Program-made: the position numbers and the translations under genes | In this document: one piece after another, positions 11,558 to 22,262 of the stretch | How the letters are laid out: each line of letters opens with the position of its first letter | How positions within the stretch are numbered: position 1 is the stretch's first letter | NCBI GenBank assembly: GCA_030068075.1 | Contig: CM057842.1 | Coordinates: 42,928,659 to 42,992,658, forward strand | DNA: 64,000 nucleotides | Source: Paguma larvata | Lineage: Eukaryota; Chordata; Mammalia; Carnivora; Viverridae | Direction of reading: 5' to 3' | Notes under the pieces: generated by a model | What the model was told of the DNA's origin: nothing | The model's input: the letters and a program-made list of their open reading frames with translations, nothing else | Databases searched by the model: none

Positions 11558-13751
11558 ATGTATATACCTAGGAGTGGAACCTGTGGATCACTCAGCTTTT
11601 TGTGCACCTCCTAACTGTTTTCTACAGCTGCTATGCCATATTACTTGAGGGTTCCAGTTTCTCCACATTCTTGTCAATACTGGCTATGTTCTGCTTCTGT
11701 TTGTTTATATATAGTGTACTTGGTGGGTGTGAAGTGGTATCTTCTTGGATTTTTATTTCCCTAGTGTTTAATGATGTGGAATATTTAGAATGTTTATATG
11801 CATTTACCTATATATTTTTGAGACATGCCTATTCAAATCCTTTGCCAAATTTTTAAAATTTTGTTGTCTTATCATTGTTGAGTTGTAAGAATTCTTTACA
11901 AATTCTGGGTCCCAGACCCTTACTAGATAGATGATTTGCAAATAGTTTCTCCCATCCTATGGCCCATGATCTTTTAAGTCCTTTGTAAAGATTGCCTGTA
12001 ATTTTTATATTTGAATCATCAGATTTTCAAAGCATCCACTAGTCTTTCTTCAGTTGACAAAAATGACTTCATTTATATTATTTCCATATCCATTTTTTTC
12101 TAACTCTGTTACTTTTACTATGTTGATAGCATAGTGAGTTTCCTATGTGTGTTGACCAAATAGTTTACATATCTCAGTGGCTATCTGTGGAAAGGTTGTA
12201 AATAACTCAGTTTCATGCTGGAAATGTTGGGTTTGCTGATATCTCTTTAAGGATTTTTGCATCTATGATCGTCAGGGATATTGGCCTGCAATTTTCTTTT
12301 TTTGTGGCATCTGTGTCTGGTTTTGGTATTAGGGTAATGCTAGCCTCATAAAATGAGTTTGAAAGCATTGCTTCTTTTAAATTTTTGGAATTATTTTAAG
12401 AGGATAGACACTAACTTCTTTAAGTGTTTGGTAGGATTCCTATGGGAAGCTGTCTCGATGGACTTTTGTTTTGGGAGTTTTTAAATTATTGATTTAGTTT
12501 TATTACTTTTAATTTGTCTCTTCATATATTTTTTTCTTCTTGATTCAGCCCTGGGGGGTTGTGTGTTTCTAGAAATACTACATTTCCTCTCAGTTTTGTA
12601 ATTTGCATGCCTAAAGTTGTAGGTGTCTCTTATCATTCTTTGTATTCATGTGTTGTCAATTTAACTTCTTTCATTCCTGATTTTATTTTTTTGAGCCCTC
12701 TCCCTTTTTTTCTTCATGAGTGTGGCTAGAGGTTTATCTTTTTTTTTTCTTTACAAAGAACTATCTTTTAGTTTCACTGATCTTTTCTATTTTATTTTTA
12801 GTGTCTGTTTTTTTTTTTTTCCATTTGGTCCTTATTATTTCCTTCTATTAACTTTAGTCTTTTTTGTTTTCCTTTTTTAGTTTATTTAGATATAAAGTAA
12901 GATTTATTTGATATTTTTCCAATTTCTTGAAGTAGGCCTGTATGACTATGAACTTTCCTTTTTAGAACTGCTTTTGCTGCACTCCTTGAATTTTGGGACA
13001 TTGAATATACGTTTTCATTTGTCTCAGGGTATTTTTTTTTATACGGTCTTTTTTTTAATTTCCTCTTTTATTTCTTTGTTGACACATCGATTGTTTAGTA
13101 ACCATGTTTTTGGGTTCTCTGCAGTTTTCTTTTTATAATTGTCTTCTAGTTTCAATACCATTGTGGTCATAAAAGATGCGTGATATGGTTTCAGTCTTAC
13201 TGAATTTATTGAGACTTGTTTTGTGGGCTAACATGACTCATCCTTGAGAATTTTTTATGTGCACTTTAGAAGAATGTGTTTTCTGCTGCTTTGGGATAGA
13301 ATTTTCTGTATATACCCTTTAAGTCCATCTTGTGTAATATGTCATTTAAGGCTAGTGTTTCCTTACTGATTTTCTGTCTGGATTATCTTTCCACTGGTGT
13401 ATAAGGGAATTAAAATCCCTTCCTATTATTGTATTAATCTCAGTATCTCCCTTTATGTCTGTTAATATTTGGTTTATATATTTAGGTGCTCTTATGTTGG
13501 TAACATAAATATTTAGGGATGTTATATCCTCTACTTGGATTGACCTCTTTACTATGAGATGATGCTCTTCTTTGTCTCTTGTTACACTCTTTGTTTTAGT
13601 CCCATTTTTTCTGATAAGAGTATTGCTATACAGTTTTTTTTTTTTAATTTCCATTTACATGGAATATGTTTCTCCATCCCTTCACTTTCTGTCTGGTATG
13701 TGTCTTTAGATCTGAAGTGAGTCTCTTGTAGGTAGCTTGTAAGTGGGTCTA

Positions 13752-13818
13752 TTGTCCATTCAGCCACCATTTTTTTTTTGTTATTGTTGTTTTGTTTTTG
13801 TCCATTCAGCCACCATTT
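13752..13818 (-). repeat. Tail-only retroinsertion flanked by 21-bp direct repeat
   Basis: A 21-bp sequence (ttgtccattcagccaccat plus TT) occurs at 13752-13772 and again at 13798-13818. Between the copies lies only a T-rich run with scattered G (a poly(A)-type tail on the minus strand). In L1 this sequence normally occurs once. Confidence 0.65.
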
Positions 13819-13924
13819 GTCTTTCTACTGGAGCATTTAGTCTGTTTATATTTAAAGTAATTGTTATAGTCATGTGTTTATTGTCTTTTGTTAAATGTTT
13901 TCTGGGATTTTTTTACCTATGTTT

Positions 13925-13998
13925 TAAAGTAAATGTATACACACACTCATATACATACACAAGTTCATACACAGATACAAACATGCTTACACACAAAA
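13925..13998. repeat. CA/ATAC-rich simple repeat
   Basis: 'atacacacactcatatacatacacaagttcatacacagatac' is a degenerate ACAT/CA microsatellite. Confidence 0.6.
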
Positions 13999-15380
13999 AA
14001 TGGTATCTCCAGATTGGATTAGGAATTTTTACCCTGAATCAACTTTCAGGGAGGTCTGTGAAACTCCTAAGATTTTGTGCAAATTTTGTGTGTATATCAA
14101 TTCATCTCCAACTTCCTCTCAGTGTGTGACAAAAACAAATGATAAAAACTACTCAAAAAACTAAATGATGTCTTAAGCCTGTCAAGATCATGCGTTTTTT
14201 TCTTTGAATTTAGTTACTAAGCTTCTACTTGGCAGTAAATAGATGCTCAATGAAGGAAGCATTATCTGTCTGTGTTCATTATTGTATCTGAAGCATGCGG
14301 AACTGAGCAAATGCTCAGGAAACATTTATTGTATGAATAAATAAATGAATGAAAGAGAAAGAATTCTCCTACAGAGTGACCTAACATTAGAAACAGACTT
14401 CATAAAGGCAATACTCCATTGTAAAATAGTAAATATAATGAAATGTTAATTTTCATAACAAATTCAAAAATTGTTTTTCTTGATGGCATAAACCCCAGCT
14501 AGTTCTCTCTAGAGATCTTCCAGAAGCACCAAATTCTCTTATAAATAGTACCTGACAAGCAATTCGGATACTTAATTTTCTTTCCTGTTTTTGCTACATA
14601 CCAAATTATACTTCTTGGCAAATTGTTTCCTTCATTCATTAACGTATTCATTAAGGATGGATCAGACATTGACAGTGTGGCAGAAAGAATGATAAAAATT
14701 GAGGAACAAGACCACATTGACTCAGGTCCCTATCTTCAAAGAGCTTACAAGCTGTAGACAAGTATATAAAGTATTACCATAGTCTGGGTAGGTAAGTATA
14801 GTGTACAAAATGTTTTGGGAACAGAAGGGAAGACCATTTTATTGGAGAGGATGTTTTATTGCCTGCCAAAATAGAGATATCTCCTGTTTTTGTTCTGGTT
14901 TCACACTGCTTTTTTTGATGTCAGGGAGATAGAAATGTCCTGACATCAAAAGACAGAAACCAATCAAAGGGATTTCTATTCCCTTTATTCTGTTTTAAAT
15001 GCAGACATTACCTACATTTTTTCCATTCCTGTTTCAAGGTTACTTCTTTCTTTTAGACAAGTATTCTGAGCCTGAATTTTGGCATTACTCATTCAGAGAC
15101 CTGGGGAAGATTGATGATAGGCTGTGTGCAAATTATATTTGTGCATAAGACCCATCCAAGCTACTAATTATGGAGGATGGGGAGAACGATGTGAAGACCC
15201 ATTTTATTACTTTCCTCGAGATAAAAATTTTGTGTCTGTAGTGCTTTACATTCAGAAAAATGTCTTCGTATCTACTAGAGAAATGTTAAAAAGTAAGAAG
15301 GGATTGTTTCCTTATCCCCAATACTTCCACTCCACAAATCATAGACTTTAAAGAGGGACTTTATAGATCTTTTGTATTTT
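13999..15380. other. Intron, mostly unique
   Basis: No exon was recognised. 14610-14830 ('tgactcaggtccctatcttcaaagagcttacaagctgtagaca') resembles an L2 relic. A 13-bp perfect inverted repeat lies at 14913-14951. Confidence 0.4.
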
Positions 15381-15442
15381 CTTCCTGGTGTACTTATTAA
15401 ATACCAGGCACTGTTCTTGGCACTTTAAAAATATTAAGACAC

Positions 15443-15650
15443 GGGGCGCCTGAGTGGCCCAGTTGCTTAAGTGTCTGACTCTTGGTTTCGGCTCAGGTCA
15501 TGATCGTATGGTTCATGAGATCAAGCCCTGCGTTGGACTCCTTGCTGTCAGCATGGATTCTGCTTAGGATTTTTTCTCCTCCCCCCCCCTCCCCTTCTCA
15601 CATGTGTGATCTCTCTCTCTCTCTTTCTCTCTCTCTCAAAATAAATAAAT
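15443..15650 (+). mobile_element. tRNA-Lys SINE (SINEC_Fc-like)
   Basis: The GGGGCGCCTGAGTGGCCCAG head, the CT-rich region with a (CT)n expansion and the AATAAATAAAT tail are all present. An 18-bp perfect target duplication (tttaaaaatattaagaca) lies at 15424-15441 and 15651-15668. Confidence 0.95.
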
Positions 15651-15668
15651 TTTAAAAATATTAAGACA

Positions 15669-15770
15669 TTTGGGACATTGTCTGGCTTAGTTGATATAGC
15701 ATGCAACTCTTGATCTCGGGGTCATGAGTGTAAGCCCCATGTTGGGGAGTAGAATTTAAAAAAATTAAGA
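15669..15770 (+). mobile_element. Short older tRNA-Lys SINE
   Basis: 'gcttagttgatatagcatgcaactcttgatctcggggtcatgagtgtaagccccatgttggg' is a tRNA-Lys head without the long CT-rich region, ending 'agaatttaaaaaaattaag'. It abuts the previous SINE's target duplication. Confidence 0.75.
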
Positions 15771-15925
15771 TGTTTAACACTCACAGGTAACCCAATAAGA
15801 TAGGTGCTGTTCTAAGCTTCATTTCACAAATGAGGAAGCTGGGGTACAAAATCTAAGCAATTTGTTCAAGGTCACCTAGAGATAGAGATATGAACCCAGG
15901 CACTATTGCCAAGAGTTCATCCTTT

Positions 15926-17828
15926 TAATTTCTTTACTGAAAACAACGTCTGGATCTGGTATGTTCTACTGACAGAAGTTCTATAAGAAAATTGGTCAAG
16001 AATTACAGTTTCCTAATTCAACATTTGAGAGAGAAAAAGGACAAACATCTTAGTAGTGCCGGGACATCCCAGGCCCCCTCAAGTGGATTTTTCCTGCCTC
16101 ACTTTGTCTATAAAATAATGATACAGCAATAATACCTGCTTTTGCTTATGCAAATATGAGTTGAAGAACTCTACCATGAATATAGCAGTGCTAATAAGCA
16201 CTGATAAGTGGTATAGATGCTACCACTCCTATTTAACTCCTCTGAATGTTCCACCTGCTCATTAGGCTCCAGGCACACTGGCTGCCATGGTGTGTGTGGG
16301 GAAGGGGGGGAGCGGGAGGGAAAGAGGGAGAGAGAGCGGTGAGGAGAAAGTAAGAGGAAGATATACAGCAGAAAATTGTTTGCTTCAAATAAACTAAGCA
16401 TTTCCCCATTACTGGAGGGCTTTTGCAGTCATTGTTGCCTTTGGTTGCTATGTTTGTTTACCCCCAGATACGTTCATAGTTTGCTCCCTCTCCTCTTGCA
16501 AGTCTTGTATCATCTTCTCATAAAGACGTCACTGGCAACTCTTCTTAAAATTGCAGTATCCTCCCTGGACTCCCTGTGCCTTTTCTTTTTACTTCACAAC
16601 ATCAGTCACTCTTCAAAACACCATATAAATTGCTTAGAGACTGCCTCCCCAACCTAAAATATGATCTCTCTTAGGACATTGTGTTTACTTTTCTGTTTAT
16701 ACTCAATGTGTTGAATATGATCTTGCACATACTAAGAACTCAATAAATACTTGTTGAATGAATGACAGATGTAACCCAGTGTCCCCTGTCAGTTACCTTC
16801 TGCTTGGTTGATGTTTTGCTCAGGCAAAACATCTAGTTGTCTAGTTTTGTTATAAAATAGACACTTACGGATCTGGTAGATACTTATGGTCATCCAATTC
16901 CTCTCTAGAGGTCTCTGGGAAAGGATTTGAGTTTCATTTGCTAGTGAAATGAGGAGGACAGGTGGACGACTTATTCAAAGGACCCAACAACTTAATGGAC
17001 GTGCTTTTTACCTTGTCTTAGGAAAGCCAAGGAAATGCTTTTTTCTCCTCTTTTGATAAACCTGTGAATTCAAGTCACTGGCATTTTCCGCTGCCATTTA
17101 TCCCTTCACAGAAAGAGTTTTCGCTTTGTGTTTGCCCAAATCAGTGTGCATGCCACTTTACCTTATGACAGAATGACATAGAAAAGGCAAAATGCCCAAT
17201 AATTAGATGCAAATTTTATGCTTGTCGTTTTGAAAGGTTATGAATCCCCCTTTTATAAAGTTTTCTATAGAGGATTACTTTAGGACAAAATATCCTTTCT
17301 GTACATCAATATGCTGGTAATTCTAAAAAAGAACAACTTTGTAATTTGAAAAAATTAGTAACAAGTACAGCATATAATGAATACATTTATCCTTTCCACT
17401 CTCTATTGAAAGGAAATAAGCTTTCACTTATTTCCTCCTGAACCAAAGTTTTAAGACATAAATATTGACAGAATAGATTTTCTCCCTTCCTAAAAGATGG
17501 CCCTATTTTTCTCCTCCAGTATATTTCCAGGTACAGGTGGACCATTTCTACTGTTACCCAAAAAATAAACTAGAGGGAACTGATGGTACTATTAAAAACA
17601 TTCAATTCGATCAGAAAATCAGGATTCTGGTTAGAGCCCCATCATTGAGTATCTGTGCAACTTTTCATAAGCCATTTAATCCCCAAAAAACTTTGGTTCC
17701 TCATGTCAAAAATGGGATGGCTTAAAAATCTGAAATTACTTGTGATGATACCATTCTTATTCAACATACCAGAATCTCATTTGTTTCTTGTTGGTGGCAA
17801 TGCGTAGAGAATACTTGCCATTGTACAT
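15926..17828. other. Intron, mostly unique
   Basis: No exon was recognised. A G/A-rich patch lies at 16288-16365. A MIR/L2-type 3' tail ('aactcaataaatacttgttgaatgaatga') is at 16690-16765, and a MIR-like stretch is at 17600-17730. 17020-17330 looks like possible conserved non-coding sequence (inference only). Confidence 0.4.
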
Positions 17829-17874
17829 CATGGTGTCATGGTGGCACTTAGCATGGTATCATGGTGGCATTTAA
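17829..17874. repeat. 23-bp tandem duplication, two units
   Basis: Unit 1 is at 17829-17851 and unit 2 at 17852-17874 (catggt-g/a-tcatggtggca-c/t-tta). They differ at two or three positions. Confidence 0.7.
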
Positions 17875-19274
17875 GCAATTAGCTCTGATCTTACAATACA
17901 CCAGGTTCAAATGCATGACTTGCAACCTATTATAAGTGAATTGTCTCTAATCTGCTCTTTCTCCATTATCAAGTTAGCAGGAATATAGGACCAGTCAGTA
18001 GGGTTGTTGGTGGGGTGAGGTAGCACTTGGCAAGTGTTTTTACTTTACATGCAGTCTGGCCTTATTATGCTCAATAGTAGGTAGTTCTACATGTGTCTGT
18101 ATAGCAGACATAGGGGGGTTATCTTTAGAAAAAGAGAACATAGAAGTTAATTTGTAGTCTCCTATGCATCGTTCTTCCAAAGCCAAGAACATCTCTGCCT
18201 AAGTTGAGTGATTGTGGTTGTTTGTCTATCTCTAGCGGGACTTTTGGCATTGGTCATTGAATGATGTAGGACATAGTCTGATTTGGGTTTTCATTTCAAT
18301 TAAAATGACAATGCCCCACCAAAGAGACTCATACCCTAGAGCCCAATGCATGAACTGCACCTCAGTTTTGTCTCCTCCCCAGCTTCCTCAGGGTCATGAC
18401 AACCTTGTATCCTAAGCAGCAATATGCAAAGTAACTAAAGTACTTACACACCAGAAAGAGAAGCATACTAAATTCAAGTTTAGTGGATCTTTCCTGTTAG
18501 AAATATGTTGTCAGAGCTTTGCTTCAGCAGTTCCCAGATTACTCCCTTTCATGCTTCCCAGTATATATATATTGACACATTCACTATGTGCCACAATGAA
18601 AACCCGAAACACTTAAGGACAGACAGACATGGGGTATTTCAGATGCTAAGGAGTCAGATGCAAAGAATCATGAATATTGAGGAGCCACCGTACATGTAAC
18701 ATGAAAGTACCACCTGCAGGTGTTCTGTGTTCAGGCAACTCAATATCAGGGAAGGCGATGGGGAACATAGGGTGTCATCGCGGAGATGTTAAAACCAGCA
18801 GGTCACCCCAGAAGGCCTTAAAACAGATGGTCTCCATAAAAGTGCAAGATTACGACTGAATGCAGAAAAGGCAACCTTGGCCGTACTTTTGTTTAGCTGA
18901 GAATGAAGACACTTTGGTTCTGGGAGGCTTAGCGACATAGCCAAGGAAAGAGTTCATTGTTTCTCCCAGTCACAGAGAAGCTGGGACAAATCTAGATTTT
19001 CTTAATACATAATAAGCAAAACATCAGGAGCCAGAGCAGGTTTGTTACAATTATTTACATCTCCTATTGCAAAGAAGAATTTATCCCCATGGACAGGCAT
19101 GATGGGAAACACTTCTGCTCACCCAAGCCATAAAAGAGAGGCATTTCCAGCATTTGACTGAAGAGCCAAACAAATGCTCTGTTTCCTTGGTTAAAAGTTC
19201 TCGTAGCCACTGGGTGCTTGAAACATCCTACTGTGACTGCTGTCTTTCTCTCAATTTTTCTTTATTAAATGGTG
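17875..19274. other. Intron, mostly unique
   Basis: No exon was recognised. 18890-19000 has reverse-MIR wording ('ggaggcttagcgacatagccaaggaaag...cacagagaagctggga'). Confidence 0.4.
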
Positions 19275-19420
19275 GCTCATGATTGTGGATCACCTGCATC
19301 CAAATAAGCTGGGGTGCATAATTCAAATGTCTGTGCCCTACCTCCAAGTCTATCTAATCAGAATTTGGGGGGAAGGGGCATGTAAGCTCTGCGTTCATTT
19401 TAACAGGCTCCCTAAGAGAG
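19275..19420 (+). mobile_element. MER5A-like hAT MITE relic
   Basis: 'gtggatcacctgcatccaaataagctggggtgc', 'gtctgtgccctacctccaagtctatctaatcagaatttggggg' and 'tttaacaggctccctaagag' follow the MER5A order. Confidence 0.55.
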
Positions 19421-20865
19421 TCTTTTTGCACACGAAGAATATATAAAAGCATATTATAAATATTACCACTGTTTTAGGTTAATTATTTCTTCAAAAGGTC
19501 ACCATTAAAGTGTATGAATTTCAGCTAGAAGCTCTGCATCTGGGGAATAGATTAATATCCCATTATATATACATAAATTTTCCCCCCAGGAGGAAATAGT
19601 GTCCTATGATGGGGAAGGACATGGGGAAAACTTGTTTTATGGGGCTTGTTATAAGTACCCAGAAATCAGACAAAGTGGCACAGGTCAAAGGAGCAGACTT
19701 TTAGGGAGCATTTGCTCATAGGAGTGACCAGTTTGAGGTAGAACCTTGAAAATAAATAGTAGCTCCAAAGGGAAGATCTTTGCCTGTCATATTGCTGAGG
19801 GCCTAGTTGTGTGCATTTACACACACATACATGTGGAGAGTTGAAATTGAGAGAGGAAGACCAAATGACCTGAATTAACCCATGGGTTAAATGGTGTGTA
19901 CTTCCTATGAATATAGTTTCAATTAGGAGTCACTTAGCTGCAGCTGATCCAAATCAACTCAAATTTACTTAAATAAAAGCAATCACTAGCTCACATATCT
20001 GGGAATCTTAGAGATAAAGCTTGCTTGGAACAGAAGTGGTTTCACAGCTTAAATAATATCATCAAAACTCAGCCTCCATATTTTGGTTTCCTATTAGCTT
20101 CCTTCTTATGTGTTAGTTCATTCTCTTCTTTTAAATTCTCTATGTAGAGGCCTTTAGAAGCTCCAGGCTTTCTCCATCCAAGCAATCCTAGACTATAAAA
20201 GGCTTTTTTTTCCCATAGTAGTTTTATGAATAGACTTGGAATAGAATCAGTTTTCTAAGAAAGTGGAATATTAATTGGCCAGGCCTGTGTTACCTGCTGC
20301 TCCTGACTTGGATAGAAGATTTTAGTCTACCCAAACTACTTAGACTAAGAAACTAGGGCACTTGGTTCACCCAAGAAAAAGTGGAATGCTCTTACCTTAC
20401 AGAGGAATGATGAATTCTGAGTAAGCAAAAACCATAGACATCTACTGTATACTTATGTCAAGAGGGAACTAACATTTAGTGAATTAGTGTTCCAGATATC
20501 TTATTCCTACTTCTTTAGCCAAAACCAATCAGTTACATACATACATACATATGTTTTTCTATATTCTTATTTGCTGTCATGAGAAAATAATAATATATTT
20601 AACTATAAATTAAAAATTTAGCTATAGTGGAGCACAGGGGAGTTTTAGGCCAGTAAAACTATTCACTGTGATATTGTAATAGTGAATACATAGTATAAAG
20701 CATTTTCCAAGACACACAGAATTATACGACACAAAGAGTGAACCCTAATGTAAATTATGGACTTTAGCAATAATGCATCACCTGGCTCATAGGCTATAAT
20801 AGATGTACTTCACTAATGCAAGATGGTAATGATAAGAAATTGTTGTCAACAGCAGGTCTATTCCT
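19421..20865. other. Intron without recognised feature
   Basis: AT-rich unique-looking DNA with no coding exon or clear repeat. A short (CATA)n run lies at 20535-20552. Confidence 0.4.
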
Positions 20866-20869
20866 TGCT

Positions 20870-21300
20870 TCCATGCCAAGCTCAGGTCTTGAGTCCGGCA
20901 AAGAAAGAATTCAGAGCCAAACTCTCCTGTAAGTAATAGGACTTAAAGAGAAAGTATACTCTCAAAAGAGGAGAGTCAGCAGGCCCACAGGTGGCAATTG
21001 TCCCAGAATGAGGGGGTGTCTTTTCTTTTTAAGATTGCATGGTTTAGGGGTCATAGCTAGGGTCCTCTGAGTGAAACTCCCTCCAATCACCTAAAGAACT
21101 CCTCCTGGTCAAGAGGGGGCTTTTTGGCCTTTTACATCTTGTTGCAACTGTCATGGCAGTCTTTCCCCACGTTGGGGGGCAGGGAGGATATCAAAACGGC
21201 AATATAAATGTATTATAATGAAGCCATAGGTTACTTTAGGGCAGTAGTTATAGGAAAGAGTACATGCATGCTCCCCAGGGTTGTTTCCACCTGTTTGTGT
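20870..21300 (-). mobile_element. Possible ERV class I-type LTR
   Basis: 'tcttgagtccggcaaagaaagaattcagagccaa', 'agtaataggacttaaagagaaagtatactctcaaaagaggagagtcagcaggccc' and 'aagagggggctttttggcc' resemble the inverse of a retroviral U5/R region. Borders and family are uncertain. No retroviral genes adjoin it. Confidence 0.35.
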
Positions 21301-21309
21301 TCTGAGAGT

Positions 21310-22125
21310 GGATGGCAGTTTTTTTATTTTTATTTATTATTATTACTATTATTATTATTATTTTGTTTATTGTCAAGTTCACCAACATACAGTGATTATA
21401 TACAGTGTGCTCTTGGCTTCCGGAGTAGATTCCCATGATTCATCACTTATATTCAACACCCAGTACTGGGGCGCCTGGGTGGCTCAATTGGTTAAGCGGC
21501 CAACTTTAGCTCAGGTCATGATCTCACGGTCTCTGGGTTCGAGCCCCACGTCGGGCTCTGTGCTAACAGCTCATCAGAGCCTGGAGCCTACTTCAGATTC
21601 CGTGTCTCCCTCTCTCTCTGCCCTTCCCCTGCTCACGCTCTATTTCTAGGTCTCTCAAAAATAAATAAACGTTAAAAAAATAAAAAATAAAACCACCCAG
21701 TGCTTATCCCAACAAGTGCCCTCCTCAGTGCCCCTCACCCATTTTCCCTTCTCACCTGCCACCCCCACCATCAGAGTTTGTTCTCTGTATTTAAGACCCT
21801 CTTATGGTTTGCCTCCCTCTCTGTTTGTAACTATTTTTTTTCTTTCTTTTCCCTCATGGTCTTTTGTTAAGTTTCTCAAGTTTCTCATATGAGTGAAAAC
21901 ATATGATATCTGTCTTTTTCTGACTGACTTATTTCATTTAGCATAATACCTGCCAGTTCCATCCACTGGCACAATCTTGCACATGGCAAGATTTCATTCT
22001 TTTTCGTTGCCGAGCGGTATTCCATTGTATATATACATACTACATCTTCTTTATTCATTAATCAGTTGATGGACATTTGGTCTCTTTCCATAATTTGGCT
22101 GTTCTATCTTTTGAATGATCAGAAT
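21310..22125 (-). mobile_element. L1 3' end, carnivore type, interrupted by a SINE
   Basis: A T-rich tail with (ATT)n is followed by 'ttgtcaagttcaccaacatacagtg' and 'caacacccagt', then after the SINE 'cccagtgcttatcccaacaagtgccctcctcagtgcccctcaccc', 'catatgatatctgtctttttctgactgacttatttca' and 'attccattgtatatatac'. This is L1 3' UTR plus the ORF2 end on the minus strand. The copy is strongly 5'-truncated. Confidence 0.9.
21468..21690 (+). mobile_element. tRNA-Lys SINE inside the L1 3' UTR
   Basis: GGGGCGCCTGGGTGGCTCAA head, CT-rich region and AATAAATAAACGTTAAAA tail. The flanks 'aacacccagtact' and 'accacccagtgct' are the duplicated L1 target, so the SINE is younger than the L1. Confidence 0.95.
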
Positions 22126-22139
22126 GTCCTGGTCATATC

Positions 22140-22262
22140 TCACTAACTGCATACTCTATTATTGTGAGTAGGGGACAAAGGATATATGGAAACTTTATGT
22201 ACTTTCTGCTCAGTTTTTCTTTAAATCTAAAATTTCTCTAAAAAATAAAGTTTATTAGGTAT
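22140..22262 (+). mobile_element. L1 3' terminal fragment
   Basis: 'aactttatgtactttctgctcagtttttctttaaatctaaaatttctctaaaaaataaagtttatta' is the well-known 3' end of L1M-type elements, on the opposite strand to the adjacent L1. Confidence 0.7.

Larger units (their letters stand above)
10895..13880 (-). mobile_element. Old L1 LINE, 3' UTR through ORF2 endonuclease, decayed
   Basis: With rising coordinate the order is L1 3' UTR wording (10895-11040), ORF2 C-terminal region (11558-12000, 'ggtgggtgtgaagtggtatct', 'ttgttgagttgtaagaattctttac'), the reverse-transcriptase region (12230-12480, 'catctatgatcgtcagggatattggcctgcaattttc') and the endonuclease region (13340-13850). Minus-strand frames at 13352-13770 still resemble L1 endonuclease (KDTYQTESEGMEKHIPCKW; IQVEDITSLNIYVTNIRAPK; GRDFNS). 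Stops and frameshifts are frequent. A solo LTR (about 11045-11557) and a poly(T) insertion (about 13773-13797) interrupt it. Confidence 0.85.
15385..15925 (-). repeat. MIR relic split by two SINE insertions
   Basis: 'ttattaaataccaggcactgttcttggcactttaaa' (15395-15430) is continued after the SINEs by 'cccaataagataggtgctgttctaagcttcatttcacaaatgaggaagctggggtac' and 'caaggtcacctagag'. This is the reverse MIR order. Confidence 0.7.

Noticed and set aside
13352..13770. Two overlapping minus-strand open frames resembling a nuclease
   Set aside because: They are broken pieces of the L1 endonuclease domain in a decayed L1.
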